Of a DNA stretch of 5,383 nt, positions 1 through 4,881 are shown piece after piece. Every line of letters begins with the position of its first letter. Position 1 is the stretch's first letter. This stretch comes from Candidatus Zhuqueibacterota bacterium (lineage in GTDB: Bacteria > KSB1 > UBA2214). The stretch is from NCBI GenBank assembly GCA_022706175.1, contig JAKJDB010000221.1, positions 1-5,383 on the forward strand, given 5' to 3'. The notes under the pieces were generated by a model that ran no database searches, was not told where the DNA came from, and worked only from the letters and a program-made list of their open reading frames with translations. The translations under genes and the position numbers were made by a program.

Positions 1-1877
1 CTCCGGAGAACGAGACCACCACGCTGGGTCGCGGCGGCTCTGATTACACCGCCGCCCTTGTGGGTGCGGCGCTGAACGTCCAGGAGATCGAAATCTGGAG
101 CGATGTGGACGGGGTGCTGACCGCCAATCCGGCCAAAGTGAAAAAAGCCTTTCCGTTGGAACAGCTCACCTACGACGAGGCCATGGAGCTGTCGCATTTC
201 GGCGCCAAGGTCATCCATCCGCCGACCATGCAGCCGGCGATGCTGAAGAAAATTCCCATCCGCATCCGCAACAGCTTTAATCCCGCCTTTGCCGGCACTC
301 TGATCAGCGCCGAGCCGGCGCCCGGCCGGTTTCTGGTCAAAGGCATCTCTTCCATCAGCGACATTGCGCTGCTGCGCATCGAAGGCAGCGGCATGGTCGG
401 AGTTTCCGGCATTGCCGGCCGGCTGTTCGCCGTGCTGGCGAAACACCAGATCAACATCATACTGATCACCCAGGCCTCGTCGGAGCATTCCATCTGTCTG
501 GCGGTGGAGCCGCAGGTGGCAGAAAAGGCCAAGCGGATCATCGAACACGAGTTTGAGCTGGAGCAGCAGGCGCACCGCATCGATCCGGTGGTGATCAAAA
601 GCGGGCTCTCCATTCTCGCTGCAGTGGGTGAAAAGATGCACCATTCGCCGGGACTGGCCGGAAGGCTGTTTCAGGCTCTGGGCGTCAACGGCGTCAACGT
701 GGTGGCCATCGCCCAGGGCTCGTCGGAGCTCAACATCTCGGTGGTCATCGAGCAGACGGATGAGGCGAAAGCGCTCAACGCCATTCACGAGGCGTTCTTT
801 CTCTCGCCGATGAAAACGCTGCACCTGTTCCTCGCCGGCTGCGGCCTGATCGGCGGCACTTTTCTCCATCAGCTGAAGGAGAACCTGCCCTTTTTGCGCA
901 AGCAGCGGCGCATGGACATCAAGCTCATCGGCCTGGCCAATGTGGCGAAAATGGTTTTCGATGAAAAGGGGATTTCGCTGGAGCGATGGAGCGAAGTTCT
1001 GGAGGAATCCGGCGAAGCCACGGTCCTGACCGAGTTCATCGACCGCATGCTGGCGTTGAATCTGCCCAACAGCATTTTTCTCGATTGCACCGCCAGCGAC
1101 GAGCCGGGGCAGAATTACCCGCGCATACTGCGCTCCAACGTCTCGGTGGTCACGCCCAACAAACGCGCCAATTCAGGCAGTATGGAACAGTACGAAGCGC
1201 TGCGCTCCGCCATGGTGGACCGCGGTTCTCATTTCTACTATGAGACCAACGTCGGCGCCGGGCTGCCCATCATCAACACTCTGAACGATCTCATCGCCAG
1301 CGGCGACAAGATCCTGCGCATCGAAGCGGTGCTCTCCGGCACGCTGAGCTTCATTTTCAACTCGTTTGACGGGCAACAGCCGTTCAGCCGCGTGGTCGAA
1401 CAGGCGCGCGGCCTCGGCCTGACCGAACCGGATCCGCGCAACGACCTCAGCGGACTGGATGTCGCGCGCAAGATACTGATCCTGGCCCGTGAGACCGGCG
1501 CCTCCATGGAGCTTTCGGACATTGAACTGGAGAGCCTGCTGCCCGAGCCCTGCACCAGGGCGGAAAGCGTGGAGGATTTTTTTCAGATTCTCTCCCGGTT
1601 CGACGCCGAGATGGAGGCGCGGCGCAGCAAAGCGGCGCATCAGGGCAAAGTGTTGCGCTATATGGCGGTGCTGCAGAACGGCCGCGCCCGGGTGAACCTG
1701 CAGGCGGTGGATATGCACCATCCGTTCTATTTTCTATCCGGCAGCGACAACGTTGTCTCCTTCACCACCACCCGCTACAAGGAGCGGCCGTTGATCGTGC
1801 GCGGGCCCGGCGCCGGCGCCGAGGTGACCGCAGCCGGGGTGTTCGCGGATGTGCTGCGCGCCGGGCAGAACGGATAG
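1..1877 (+). CDS. thrA: Bifunctional aspartokinase/homoserine dehydrogenase, 3' part (5' end outside window)
   Basis: Catalyses two steps of the aspartate pathway: phosphorylation of aspartate and NAD(P)H reduction of aspartate semialdehyde to homoserine, towards threonine and methionine. The reading frame is open from base 3 and continues upstream; 624 residues are visible against about 820 in E. coli ThrA, so roughly 195 N-terminal residues are missing. Visible residues 5-19 hold the aspartokinase signature TTLGRGGSDYTAAL. Two ACT regulatory domains follow at about 110-180 and 203-265 (each with an ITQASSE/AIAQGSSE-like segment). The homoserine dehydrogenase part starts near 275, with nucleotide-binding GCGLIGG at 279-285, VTPNK with the conserved lysine at 387, NVGAGLP at 416-422 and SGTLSFIF at 445-452. 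The C-terminus ends in the family motif GAEVTAAGVFADVLR. The fusion of both enzymes in this order is certain. Feedback control by threonine is expected from the family, not seen. GC-rich codon use marks it as core genome, unlike the genes that follow. Confidence 0.97.
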   Translation, partial: PENETTTLGRGGSDYTAALVGAALNVQEIEIWSDVDGVLTANPAKVKKAFPLEQLTYDEAMELSHFGAKVIHPPTMQPAMLKKIPIRIRNSFNPAFAGTLISAEPAPGRFLVKGISSISDIALLRIEGSGMVGVSGIAGRLFAVLAKHQINIILITQASSEHSICLAVEPQVAEKAKRIIEHEFELEQQAHRIDPVVIKSGLSILAAVGEKMHHSPGLAGRLFQALGVNGVNVVAIAQGSSELNISVVIEQTDEAKALNAIHEAFFLSPMKTLHLFLAGCGLIGGTFLHQLKENLPFLRKQRRMDIKLIGLANVAKMVFDEKGISLERWSEVLEESGEATVLTEFIDRMLALNLPNSIFLDCTASDEPGQNYPRILRSNVSVVTPNKRANSGSMEQYEALRSAMVDRGSHFYYETNVGAGLPIINTLNDLIASGDKILRIEAVLSGTLSFIFNSFDGQQPFSRVVEQARGLGLTEPDPRNDLSGLDVARKILILARETGASMELSDIELESLLPEPCTRAESVEDFFQILSRFDAEMEARRSKAAHQGKVLRYMAVLQNGRARVNLQAVDMHHPFYFLSGSDNVVSFTTTRYKERPLIVRGPGAGAEVTAAGVFADVLRAGQNG

Positions 1878-1935
1878 CTCAAACCGCTGCAACGGAAAAC
1901 GCCAAAACATCCCGGATGGGGAAAAACTCGGCGGA

Positions 1936-2010
1936 CCGGGGAATCTTTCCTCGGACAAGCAATCGTCCGGGCATCCTTGCCCGGTTAATACCTCCGAAAG
2001 CTTCGCTTTC
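1936..2010 (+). terminator. Cluster of three short hairpins after thrA, possible terminator
   Basis: Three hairpins follow one another: CCGGGGAA/TTCCTCGG with a TCT loop (1936-1954, one G-T pair), CCGGGCA/TGCCCGG with a TCCT loop (1967-1984), and GAAAGC/GCTTTC with a TTC loop (1996-2010). The second is the strongest and is followed by TTAATA rather than a proper T-run, so an intrinsic terminator is only a guess. Several CCGGG/CCCGG blocks could also pair in other combinations, for example 1979-1984 with 2012-2017. The segment 1878-2080 contains no recognisable gene. Confidence 0.35.
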
Positions 2011-2012
2011 TC

Positions 2013-2046
2013 CGGGCCATGCGGTTGATCCGTCGGCCCGTTAGTC
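2013..2046 (+). repeat. Possible left boundary of cassette array (attC-like right arm)
   Basis: The segment contains GCGGTTGATC (2021-2030), then nine bases, then GTTAGTC (2040-2046). The attC-like site at 2744-2841 ends with the same ten bases (2816-2825), nine bases and GTTGGGC. CGGGCC at 2013-2018 also pairs with GGCCCG at 2035-2040. A possible left arm, TCAAACCGC at 1879-1887 just after the thrA stop, is complementary to GCGGTTGA with one bulged A, but that would make a site of about 170 bases, long for attC. GTTAGTC departs from GTTRRRY at one position. Composition changes from GC-rich to AT-rich just after it. Confidence 0.35.
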
Positions 2047-2065
2047 GCACTTTATTTAGTTTAAT

Positions 2066-2072
2066 CCGGAGG
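2066..2072 (+). promoter_or_regulatory. Shine-Dalgarno sequence fixing a GTG start
   Basis: CCGGAGG lies eight bases before GTG at 2081, at good distance and with strong complementarity to the 16S rRNA 3' end. It supports GTG 2081 rather than an internal ATG as the start of the membrane protein gene. No convincing promoter is seen between 2040 and 2066. Confidence 0.75.
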
Positions 2073-2080
2073 CAGAATTA

Positions 2081-2716
2081 GTGAATTTTACAATTTCTGA
2101 ATTTCTTGATATGATGGCCAGATATAATAATCACTACCGGCTAATGCTTCCTATCAATTACTCTCTTTGTATTATGGCTATTTTAGCTTTACTGCGCAAA
2201 ACCGAATATTCCAGCCGCATTGTAACGAGCGTGTTGGCAGTGCTCTGGCTGTGGACGGGAGTTGTTTTTAATGGGTTAGTGTTTAGCGAAATATCGCCTC
2301 GAGCGGTAATTTTTGCTGCTGTGTTCGTTGTCGAAAGTATGCTGTTAGTGTTTTATGGTTTTTACAAAAGCGAACTAATTTTCCGCGTCAGAGCAGATCT
2401 GATTGGAGCAGTGGGCTGGGCATCGATCCTTTATGGATTACTTGGCTATCCACTAATAGCATCATTGTTGGGACGTGGTTATCCACAATCTCTAGTGGTA
2501 GGGTTAGCTCCATGTCCTACTGTAGTATTCACATTAGGATTACTGTTCTGGAGTGAGCGGAGGCTTACTAAAGCAATATTAGTAATTCCTTTGTTCTATG
2601 CACTTGTAGGAGGAGCGATGGTCAGCTCGAAGGGAATTGTTGAAGACCTTGGTATGATTATCATAGCAATGGCAATGATAGGCGTCGTTATTTATCGAGA
2701 CCGTATACAAGTATAG
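2081..2716 (+). CDS. DUF6064-like integral membrane protein
   Basis: A 211-residue hydrophobic protein with about six or seven membrane segments (roughly 21-38, 47-68, 74-94, 106-130, 139-157, 165-183 and 186-204) and no separate signal peptide. The pattern resembles the DUF6064 family as I remember it: an N-terminal FTISEFLDMMARYN segment, LWLWTG near 55-60, then GLAPCPTVVFTLGLL at 141-155, followed by a proline/glycine-rich helix and ED at 188-189. Length fits that family. Its biochemical role is unknown; placement in the inner membrane is the only safe functional statement. The gene begins with GTG behind a strong Shine-Dalgarno sequence. It is AT-richer than thrA and stands alone in its unit, followed at once by an attC-like palindrome, so it is likely a transferred cassette gene. 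It could be read from a promoter outside the array, since none is evident in front of it. Confidence 0.75.
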   Translation: MNFTISEFLDMMARYNNHYRLMLPINYSLCIMAILALLRKTEYSSRIVTSVLAVLWLWTGVVFNGLVFSEISPRAVIFAAVFVVESMLLVFYGFYKSELIFRVRADLIGAVGWASILYGLLGYPLIASLLGRGYPQSLVVGLAPCPTVVFTLGLLFWSERRLTKAILVIPLFYALVGGAMVSSKGIVEDLGMIIIAMAMIGVVIYRDRIQV

Positions 2717-2743
2717 CGATAGAGTCTATGTTCATAGTCTGGC

Positions 2744-2841
2744 TCATAACCCTGGGGTAGATCAGCTGGCATTCGCTCGCATAGATGTTCACGCTTCATT
2801 AATATTCGTCTGCGCGCGGTTGATCGGCCAAGGCGTTGGGC
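2744..2841 (+). repeat. attC-like recombination site 1
   Basis: The right end has GTTGGGC (2835-2841), a perfect GTTRRRY core. The left end has TCATAAC (2744-2750), a weak match to RYYYAAC that keeps the AAC. Between them, GATCAGCTG-G-C (2760-2770) pairs with GCGCGGTTGATC (ending 2825) over about ten pairs, including two G-T pairs and one bulged G. Spacers of nine bases lie on each side (2751-2759 and 2826-2834). Total length of 98 bases is normal for attC. The site directly follows the membrane protein gene and is more GC-rich than the genes on either side. Confidence 0.45.
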
Positions 2842-2852
2842 GGTACAAGTTC

Positions 2853-2881
2853 TTGCAAATCAATAAAATTCAAACTATTTT
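2853..2881 (+). promoter_or_regulatory. Weak candidate promoter of the second cassette
   Basis: TTGCAA (2853-2858), a 17-base spacer and TATTTT (2876-2881) form a plausible sigma-70-like promoter ahead of the toxin remnant and antitoxin. The octamer TTGCAAAT is repeated in the -35 region of the fourth cassette at 4148-4155. The -10 box matches consensus at only four of six positions. Confidence 0.35.
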
Positions 2882-2893
2882 TGCATAACGTAA

Positions 2894-3019
2894 AAAATAG
2901 ATTACTACATGCTCATAGATATTCATTGCAGTTATCCAACTCGTACAATTTTGAAGATTATTACGGTGTATGAACCTAAAAGTGTTGATTGGATCGATTA
3001 TAAGATTCGTAGGAGATAA
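2894..3019 (+). pseudogene. Remnant of a DUF4258-type toxin gene
   Basis: The frame ending at TAA 3017-3019 reads IITVYEPKSVDWIDYKIRRR at its end, which closely resembles the C-terminus of DUF4258 proteins, the usual toxin partner of YgiT-type antitoxins. Just before it the frame reads SYPTRTIL, like the family's central YPS-LIL segment, but the usual stretch of about 20 residues between these two parts is missing. The frame is closed by a stop at 2891-2893, and the first ATG (2909) has no Shine-Dalgarno sequence. The N-terminal half is absent: a full gene would have to begin inside the attC-like site. The remnant ends five bases before the antitoxin ATG, which fits toxin-first order in this family. 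At most a 36-residue peptide could be made; its main role now may be to carry the antitoxin ribosome-binding site (AGGAG at 3011-3015). Confidence 0.55.
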
Positions 3020-3023
3020 TACA

Positions 3024-3239
3024 ATGTTAAGAGAAGAAAAATTAATTGATGAAAAAGTAACCTATTCGATTTTCAAGGATGGTAAATTTATCATCATTGA
3101 AAATGTTCCAGCGAGGGTTAATCAAGAAACAGGGGAACAATTTTTTTCTCCTAAAACCGTTGAAAAAATTCAAAAACTCATACTTGGAAATCCGAAACCC
3201 CAAAGAACTATTAAAACTCCAGTTTTTGAGTTTTCGTGA
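3024..3239 (+). CDS. YgiT/MqsA-type antitoxin lacking the zinc-finger cysteines
   Basis: A 71-residue protein resembling the small YgiT-type antitoxins. The family core is visible: EKVTYSIFKDGKFIIIENVPARV (about residues 9-31), TGEQFFSPKTVEKIQ (35-49) and the tail TPVFEF. Typical members have two CxxC pairs, one near the N-terminus and one after the VPA segment. This protein has no cysteine at all; the second pair position reads NQETG. It therefore cannot bind zinc in the usual way. The start at 3024 is chosen because AGGAG (3011-3015) lies eight bases upstream; an in-frame ATG at 2970 would extend the protein by 18 unrelated residues and falls inside the toxin remnant. It probably once neutralised the DUF4258-type toxin encoded just upstream. 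With that gene broken, it may be an orphan antitoxin, a protector against related toxins elsewhere, or a DNA-binding regulator (all inference). Confidence 0.7.
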   Translation: MLREEKLIDEKVTYSIFKDGKFIIIENVPARVNQETGEQFFSPKTVEKIQKLILGNPKPQRTIKTPVFEFS

Positions 3240-3246
3240 TCACCAG

Positions 3247-3378
3247 TTCGCCCACCCATGTGTTCACCTGACCGGCACCGCCTTTCGTTTGTCTAATTTA
3301 TTGCACAATAAGAAAGGCATTGTCATTTTAGAACGACTTTTTAGCGGTGCCGGCAGGTGACACTTTTCGTTGGGCGAA
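3247..3378 (+). repeat. attC-like recombination site 2 (best of the array)
   Basis: An imperfect palindrome of 132 bases. The outer arms TTCGCCCA (3247-3254) and TGGGCGAA (3371-3378) pair perfectly over eight bases, and the right one contains the core GTTGGGC (3369-3375). Unpaired spacers of nine and ten bases follow. The inner arms TCACCTG-A-CCGGCACCGC (3264-3281) and GCGGTGCCGGCAGGTGA (3344-3360) form 17 pairs with a single bulged A at 3271. The loop 3282-3343 holds a further short helix option, GCCTTTC/GAAAGGC. Outer core, unpaired spacer, inner stem with an extrahelical base on the left arm and variable loop is the architecture of folded attC sites. The left core GCCCACC departs from RYYYAAC at one position. 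It begins eight bases after the antitoxin stop. Confidence 0.6.
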
Positions 3379-3400
3379 TGGATGAAGCATGTAAAACTAC

Positions 3401-3429
3401 TTGTTTTCTTTCACAGCAATGTGTATATT
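3401..3429 (+). promoter_or_regulatory. Promoter of vapBC
   Basis: TTGTTT (3401-3406), a 17-base spacer and TATATT (3424-3429, five of six to consensus) form a good sigma-70-like promoter, 34 bases before the vapB ATG. It lies inside the cassette, right after the attC-like site, so the operon has its own expression. Confidence 0.65.
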
Positions 3430-3447
3430 ATGTCGTATTTATACACA
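3420..3447 (+). promoter_or_regulatory. Palindromic operator for VapB/VapBC autoregulation
   Basis: TGTGTATA (3420-3427) and TATACACA (3440-3447) are perfect inverted repeats separated by 12 bases. They cover the -10 box and the expected transcription start. VapB proteins bind such repeats at their own promoter, so binding here would block RNA polymerase; the binding itself is inferred. Confidence 0.65.
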
Positions 3448-3462
3448 CGATCGGAGGACAAT

Positions 3463-3657
3463 ATGAGAACTAATATCGTAATCGACGACACGCTAATGCA
3501 CGAAGCACTTGTGCTCTCCGGGCATAAGACTAAAAAAGAAGCGGTCGAAGAAGGTCTAAAATTACTGATTGCTCTAAGAACACAAGCGAAAATTCGAAAG
3601 TACAGAGGAAAACTAAAATGGGAAGGTGATCTTGATAAAATGAGAGTAGAAAAATGA
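3463..3657 (+). CDS. vapB: VapB family antitoxin
   Basis: A 64-residue antitoxin that would neutralise the VapC RNase encoded next to it and repress the operon. The N-terminal strand MRTNIVIDDTL and the following helix (KTKKEAVEEGLKLLIAL, about 22-38) match the short DNA-binding VapB type, and the C-terminal RGKLKWEGDLDKMR (about 48-61) is the conserved toxin-binding tail of this subfamily. The start at 3463 is supported by GGAGG at 3453-3457, five bases upstream; an extended TTG frame from 3370 would run through the promoter and operator and is rejected. Its stop overlaps the vapC start (ATGA at 3654-3657), so the two are translationally coupled. Confidence 0.9.
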   Translation: MRTNIVIDDTLMHEALVLSGHKTKKEAVEEGLKLLIALRTQAKIRKYRGKLKWEGDLDKMRVEK

Positions 3658-4046
3658 TTGTTGCCGATACGTCTGCATGGATTGATTATGTCAGGGGAAT
3701 CGATGCTCCTCATACAAACTTGCTAGATTATGAGTTGGATCATAATCGTATAATTACAGGAGATCTGATTATCACTGAATTCCTTCAGGGCTTTCGTAAC
3801 GAGAAAGAGTATCAAGCTGCGAAAGAGATCATGGAAAGTTTAGAGTATCATGATTTTGTTGGTAAAAAGATTGCTCTACAATCAGCCCAGAATTTTAGGA
3901 TTTTACGACGAAGTGGAATAACAGTACGAAAAACGATCGATGTAATTATTGCTACCTTCTGTATTGAGAACGGTTTTGAGCTATTGCACAACGATCGTGA
4001 TTTTGATTCGATGGAAAAAATACTCGGACTGCAAGTAAGAAGATAA
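3654..4046 (+). CDS. vapC: VapC PIN-domain ribonuclease toxin
   Basis: A 130-residue PIN-domain toxin. Family members are Mg2+-dependent ribonucleases that cut tRNA or rRNA and stop translation. The acidic residues expected for metal binding are all present: D5 in VADTSAWID, E42 in ITEFLQG, D96 in TIDVIIA and D114 in HNDRDFD. Length is normal and the frame is intact, so the toxin is probably active. ATG 3654 overlaps the vapB stop by four bases, the usual arrangement. The exact RNA target cannot be told from sequence. AT-rich codon use differs from thrA and suggests transfer as a unit with vapB; the pair forms one cassette between attC-like sites 2 and 3. Confidence 0.95.
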   Translation: MIVADTSAWIDYVRGIDAPHTNLLDYELDHNRIITGDLIITEFLQGFRNEKEYQAAKEIMESLEYHDFVGKKIALQSAQNFRILRRSGITVRKTIDVIIATFCIENGFELLHNDRDFDSMEKILGLQVRR

Positions 4047-4051
4047 AGCTA

Positions 4052-4131
4052 TCGCCCAATCAATGCGTTAACCAAACGCAACTTTCCCACTCCCAACTCC
4101 ACCACCGCTGCGCTGGTTACGCTGGTTAGCA
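4052..4131 (+). repeat. attC-like recombination site 3
   Basis: The left core GCCCAAT (4054-4060) differs from RYYYAAC only at the last base. The inner stem pairs GCGTTAACCA (4065-4074) with TGGTTACGC (4114-4122), nine pairs with one bulged T, and continues as CGCA/TGCG (4077-4080 with 4109-4112). The right core would be GTTAGCA (4125-4131), imperfect against GTTRRRY. TCGCCCAA at 4052-4059 is perfectly complementary to TTGGGCGA (3370-3377) at the left end of the same cassette. That is what is expected if the vapBC unit once existed as a circle closed at this site. A simpler hairpin, TGCGTT/AACGCA (4064-4080), could instead act as a weak vapBC terminator, but no T-run follows. Confidence 0.5.
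4111..4128 (+). repeat. Tandem 9-base duplication
   Basis: CGCTGGTTA occurs twice head to tail (4111-4119 and 4120-4128). The first copy supplies the right arm of the attC-like stem and the second supplies the GTTA of its right core, so the duplication changes the spacing of this site. Confidence 0.8.
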
Positions 4132-4147
4132 GCAAGAATAAAAATCC

Positions 4148-4176
4148 TTGCAAATGACCATAATTTAGTCTATAAT
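4148..4176 (+). promoter_or_regulatory. Promoter of the Phd/ParE-type operon
   Basis: TTGCAA (4148-4153), exactly 17 bases, then a perfect TATAAT (4171-4176). This is the strongest promoter in the window. It lies 29 bases before the antitoxin start and within the same cassette. Confidence 0.75.
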
Positions 4177-4183
4177 ATGGTCA
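4155..4183 (+). promoter_or_regulatory. Palindromic operator over the -10 box
   Basis: TGACCATA (4155-4162) and TATGGTCA (4176-4183) are perfect inverted repeats around a 13-base centre that contains most of the -10 box. Phd/YefM antitoxins bind palindromes at their own promoters, so this is the likely site of autorepression. Confidence 0.65.
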
Positions 4184-4204
4184 CATAGCAAAGGAGGCAA
4201 AATC

Positions 4205-4480
4205 ATGAAATTCAGCGAAGCAGTAAAACCCATTAGTTTCTTCAAGGCACATGCTTCAGAAGTTGTAAAGGACGTAGTCGATAACAATAAGATTATGATT
4301 ATAACTCAAAATGGCGAAGCAAAAATCGTCCTGCAAGATGTTCATTCATATGACCAAATGCAAGAAAGTCTGGCTTTTTTAAAAATTTTAGCTTTAAGCA
4401 ATAAAAACGTAAAAGAAGGAAAAATGAAATCCGCACAACAAACTTTTAATGATATACGATCAAGAATCAAGAATCGGTAA
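4205..4480 (+). CDS. Phd/YefM family antitoxin
   Basis: A 91-residue antitoxin that should neutralise the ParE/RelE-type toxin encoded five bases downstream and repress the shared promoter. The N-terminal DNA-binding part shows the family pattern: VKPISFFKAHASEVVKDV (8-25), then IMIITQNGEAKIVLQD (30-45), followed by a helical HSYDQMQESLAFLKIL segment. The C-terminal tail (about 64-91) is lysine/arginine-rich and is the expected toxin-binding region. The start is fixed by AGGAGG at 4192-4197, seven bases before ATG. The frame is complete and AT-rich. Confidence 0.9.
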   Translation: MKFSEAVKPISFFKAHASEVVKDVVDNNKIMIITQNGEAKIVLQDVHSYDQMQESLAFLKILALSNKNVKEGKMKSAQQTFNDIRSRIKNR

Positions 4481-4485
4481 TCATC

Positions 4486-4809
4486 ATGGCTTATAAAATT
4501 TTCATTATACAAGATGCGGAACAAGATATCGAAGAAATTTATCATCATATAGCTCACTCAGATTCGGTTGATAAAGCCGACTATGTCTTTAATGGTATAG
4601 AAGATAAATGTTTGAGTCTCGCTCAATTTGCCGATAGAGGACATTGCCCACCTGAATTAGAAAGAATCGGTATTTTTGAGTACCGAGAAATTCATTTCAA
4701 GCCATATCGAATAATTTATCAAATCATTGCCCAGAAAGTGTATATCCATTGTGTCTTGGATGGTCGACGAGAGTTGCAAAAATCACTTGAGAATCGTCTT
4801 TTAAGATGA
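4486..4809 (+). CDS. ParE/RelE superfamily toxin
   Basis: A 107-residue toxin of the ParE/RelE fold. Visible family features are the N-terminal strand YKIFIIQDAEQDIEEIYHHI (3-22), the central REIHFKPYRIIYQI (67-80) and the C-terminal CVLDGRRELQKSLENRLLR (89-107). Members either cut ribosome-bound mRNA (RelE) or poison DNA gyrase (ParE); the DGRRELQ-like tail followed by LLR is commoner in ParE-annotated proteins, but the choice is not secure. It starts five bases after the antitoxin stop and has no clear Shine-Dalgarno sequence of its own, so translation is probably coupled to the antitoxin. The frame is intact. Confidence 0.88.
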   Translation: MAYKIFIIQDAEQDIEEIYHHIAHSDSVDKADYVFNGIEDKCLSLAQFADRGHCPPELERIGIFEYREIHFKPYRIIYQIIAQKVYIHCVLDGRRELQKSLENRLLR

Positions 4810-4881
4810 AGCAGTTCAGAATTATTGCTCAAATATTTTGTTTTCTTCAATCTAAATCTCAGTAAGGTATATACATCAATC

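Noticed and set aside
170..613. Minus-strand open frame opposite thrA
   Set aside because: It is a shadow of the strongly conserved thrA coding sequence, as are the other minus-strand frames at 869-1958.
1878..2080. tRNA or phage attachment site as explanation for the insertion point
   Set aside because: I see no tRNA-like cloverleaf at either junction and no long direct repeat pair bounding the insert, so a phage- or ICE-type integration at a tRNA gene is not supported.
2970..3023. 18-codon N-terminal extension of the YgiT-like antitoxin from ATG 2970
   Set aside because: It overlaps the out-of-frame toxin remnant, has no ribosome site, and does not resemble the family; AGGAG at 3011-3015 supports ATG 3024.
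3079..3360. Open frame of 93 codons on the + strand
   Set aside because: It is out of frame with the antitoxin, crosses the attC-like palindrome and has no family resemblance or ribosome site.
3370..3462. Extended vapB frame starting at TTG 3370
   Set aside because: It runs through the attC-like end, promoter and operator; GGAGG directly before ATG 3463 and the family length support the shorter gene.
3411..3713. Minus-strand open frame opposite vapB
   Set aside because: The + strand carries a clear vapBC operon with promoter, operator and ribosome site; the opposite frame has no recognisable features.
4064..4080. Hairpin TGCGTT/AACGCA as vapBC terminator
   Set aside because: No T-run follows, and the same bases form a longer, better stem with 4109-4122, so it is treated as part of the attC-like site.
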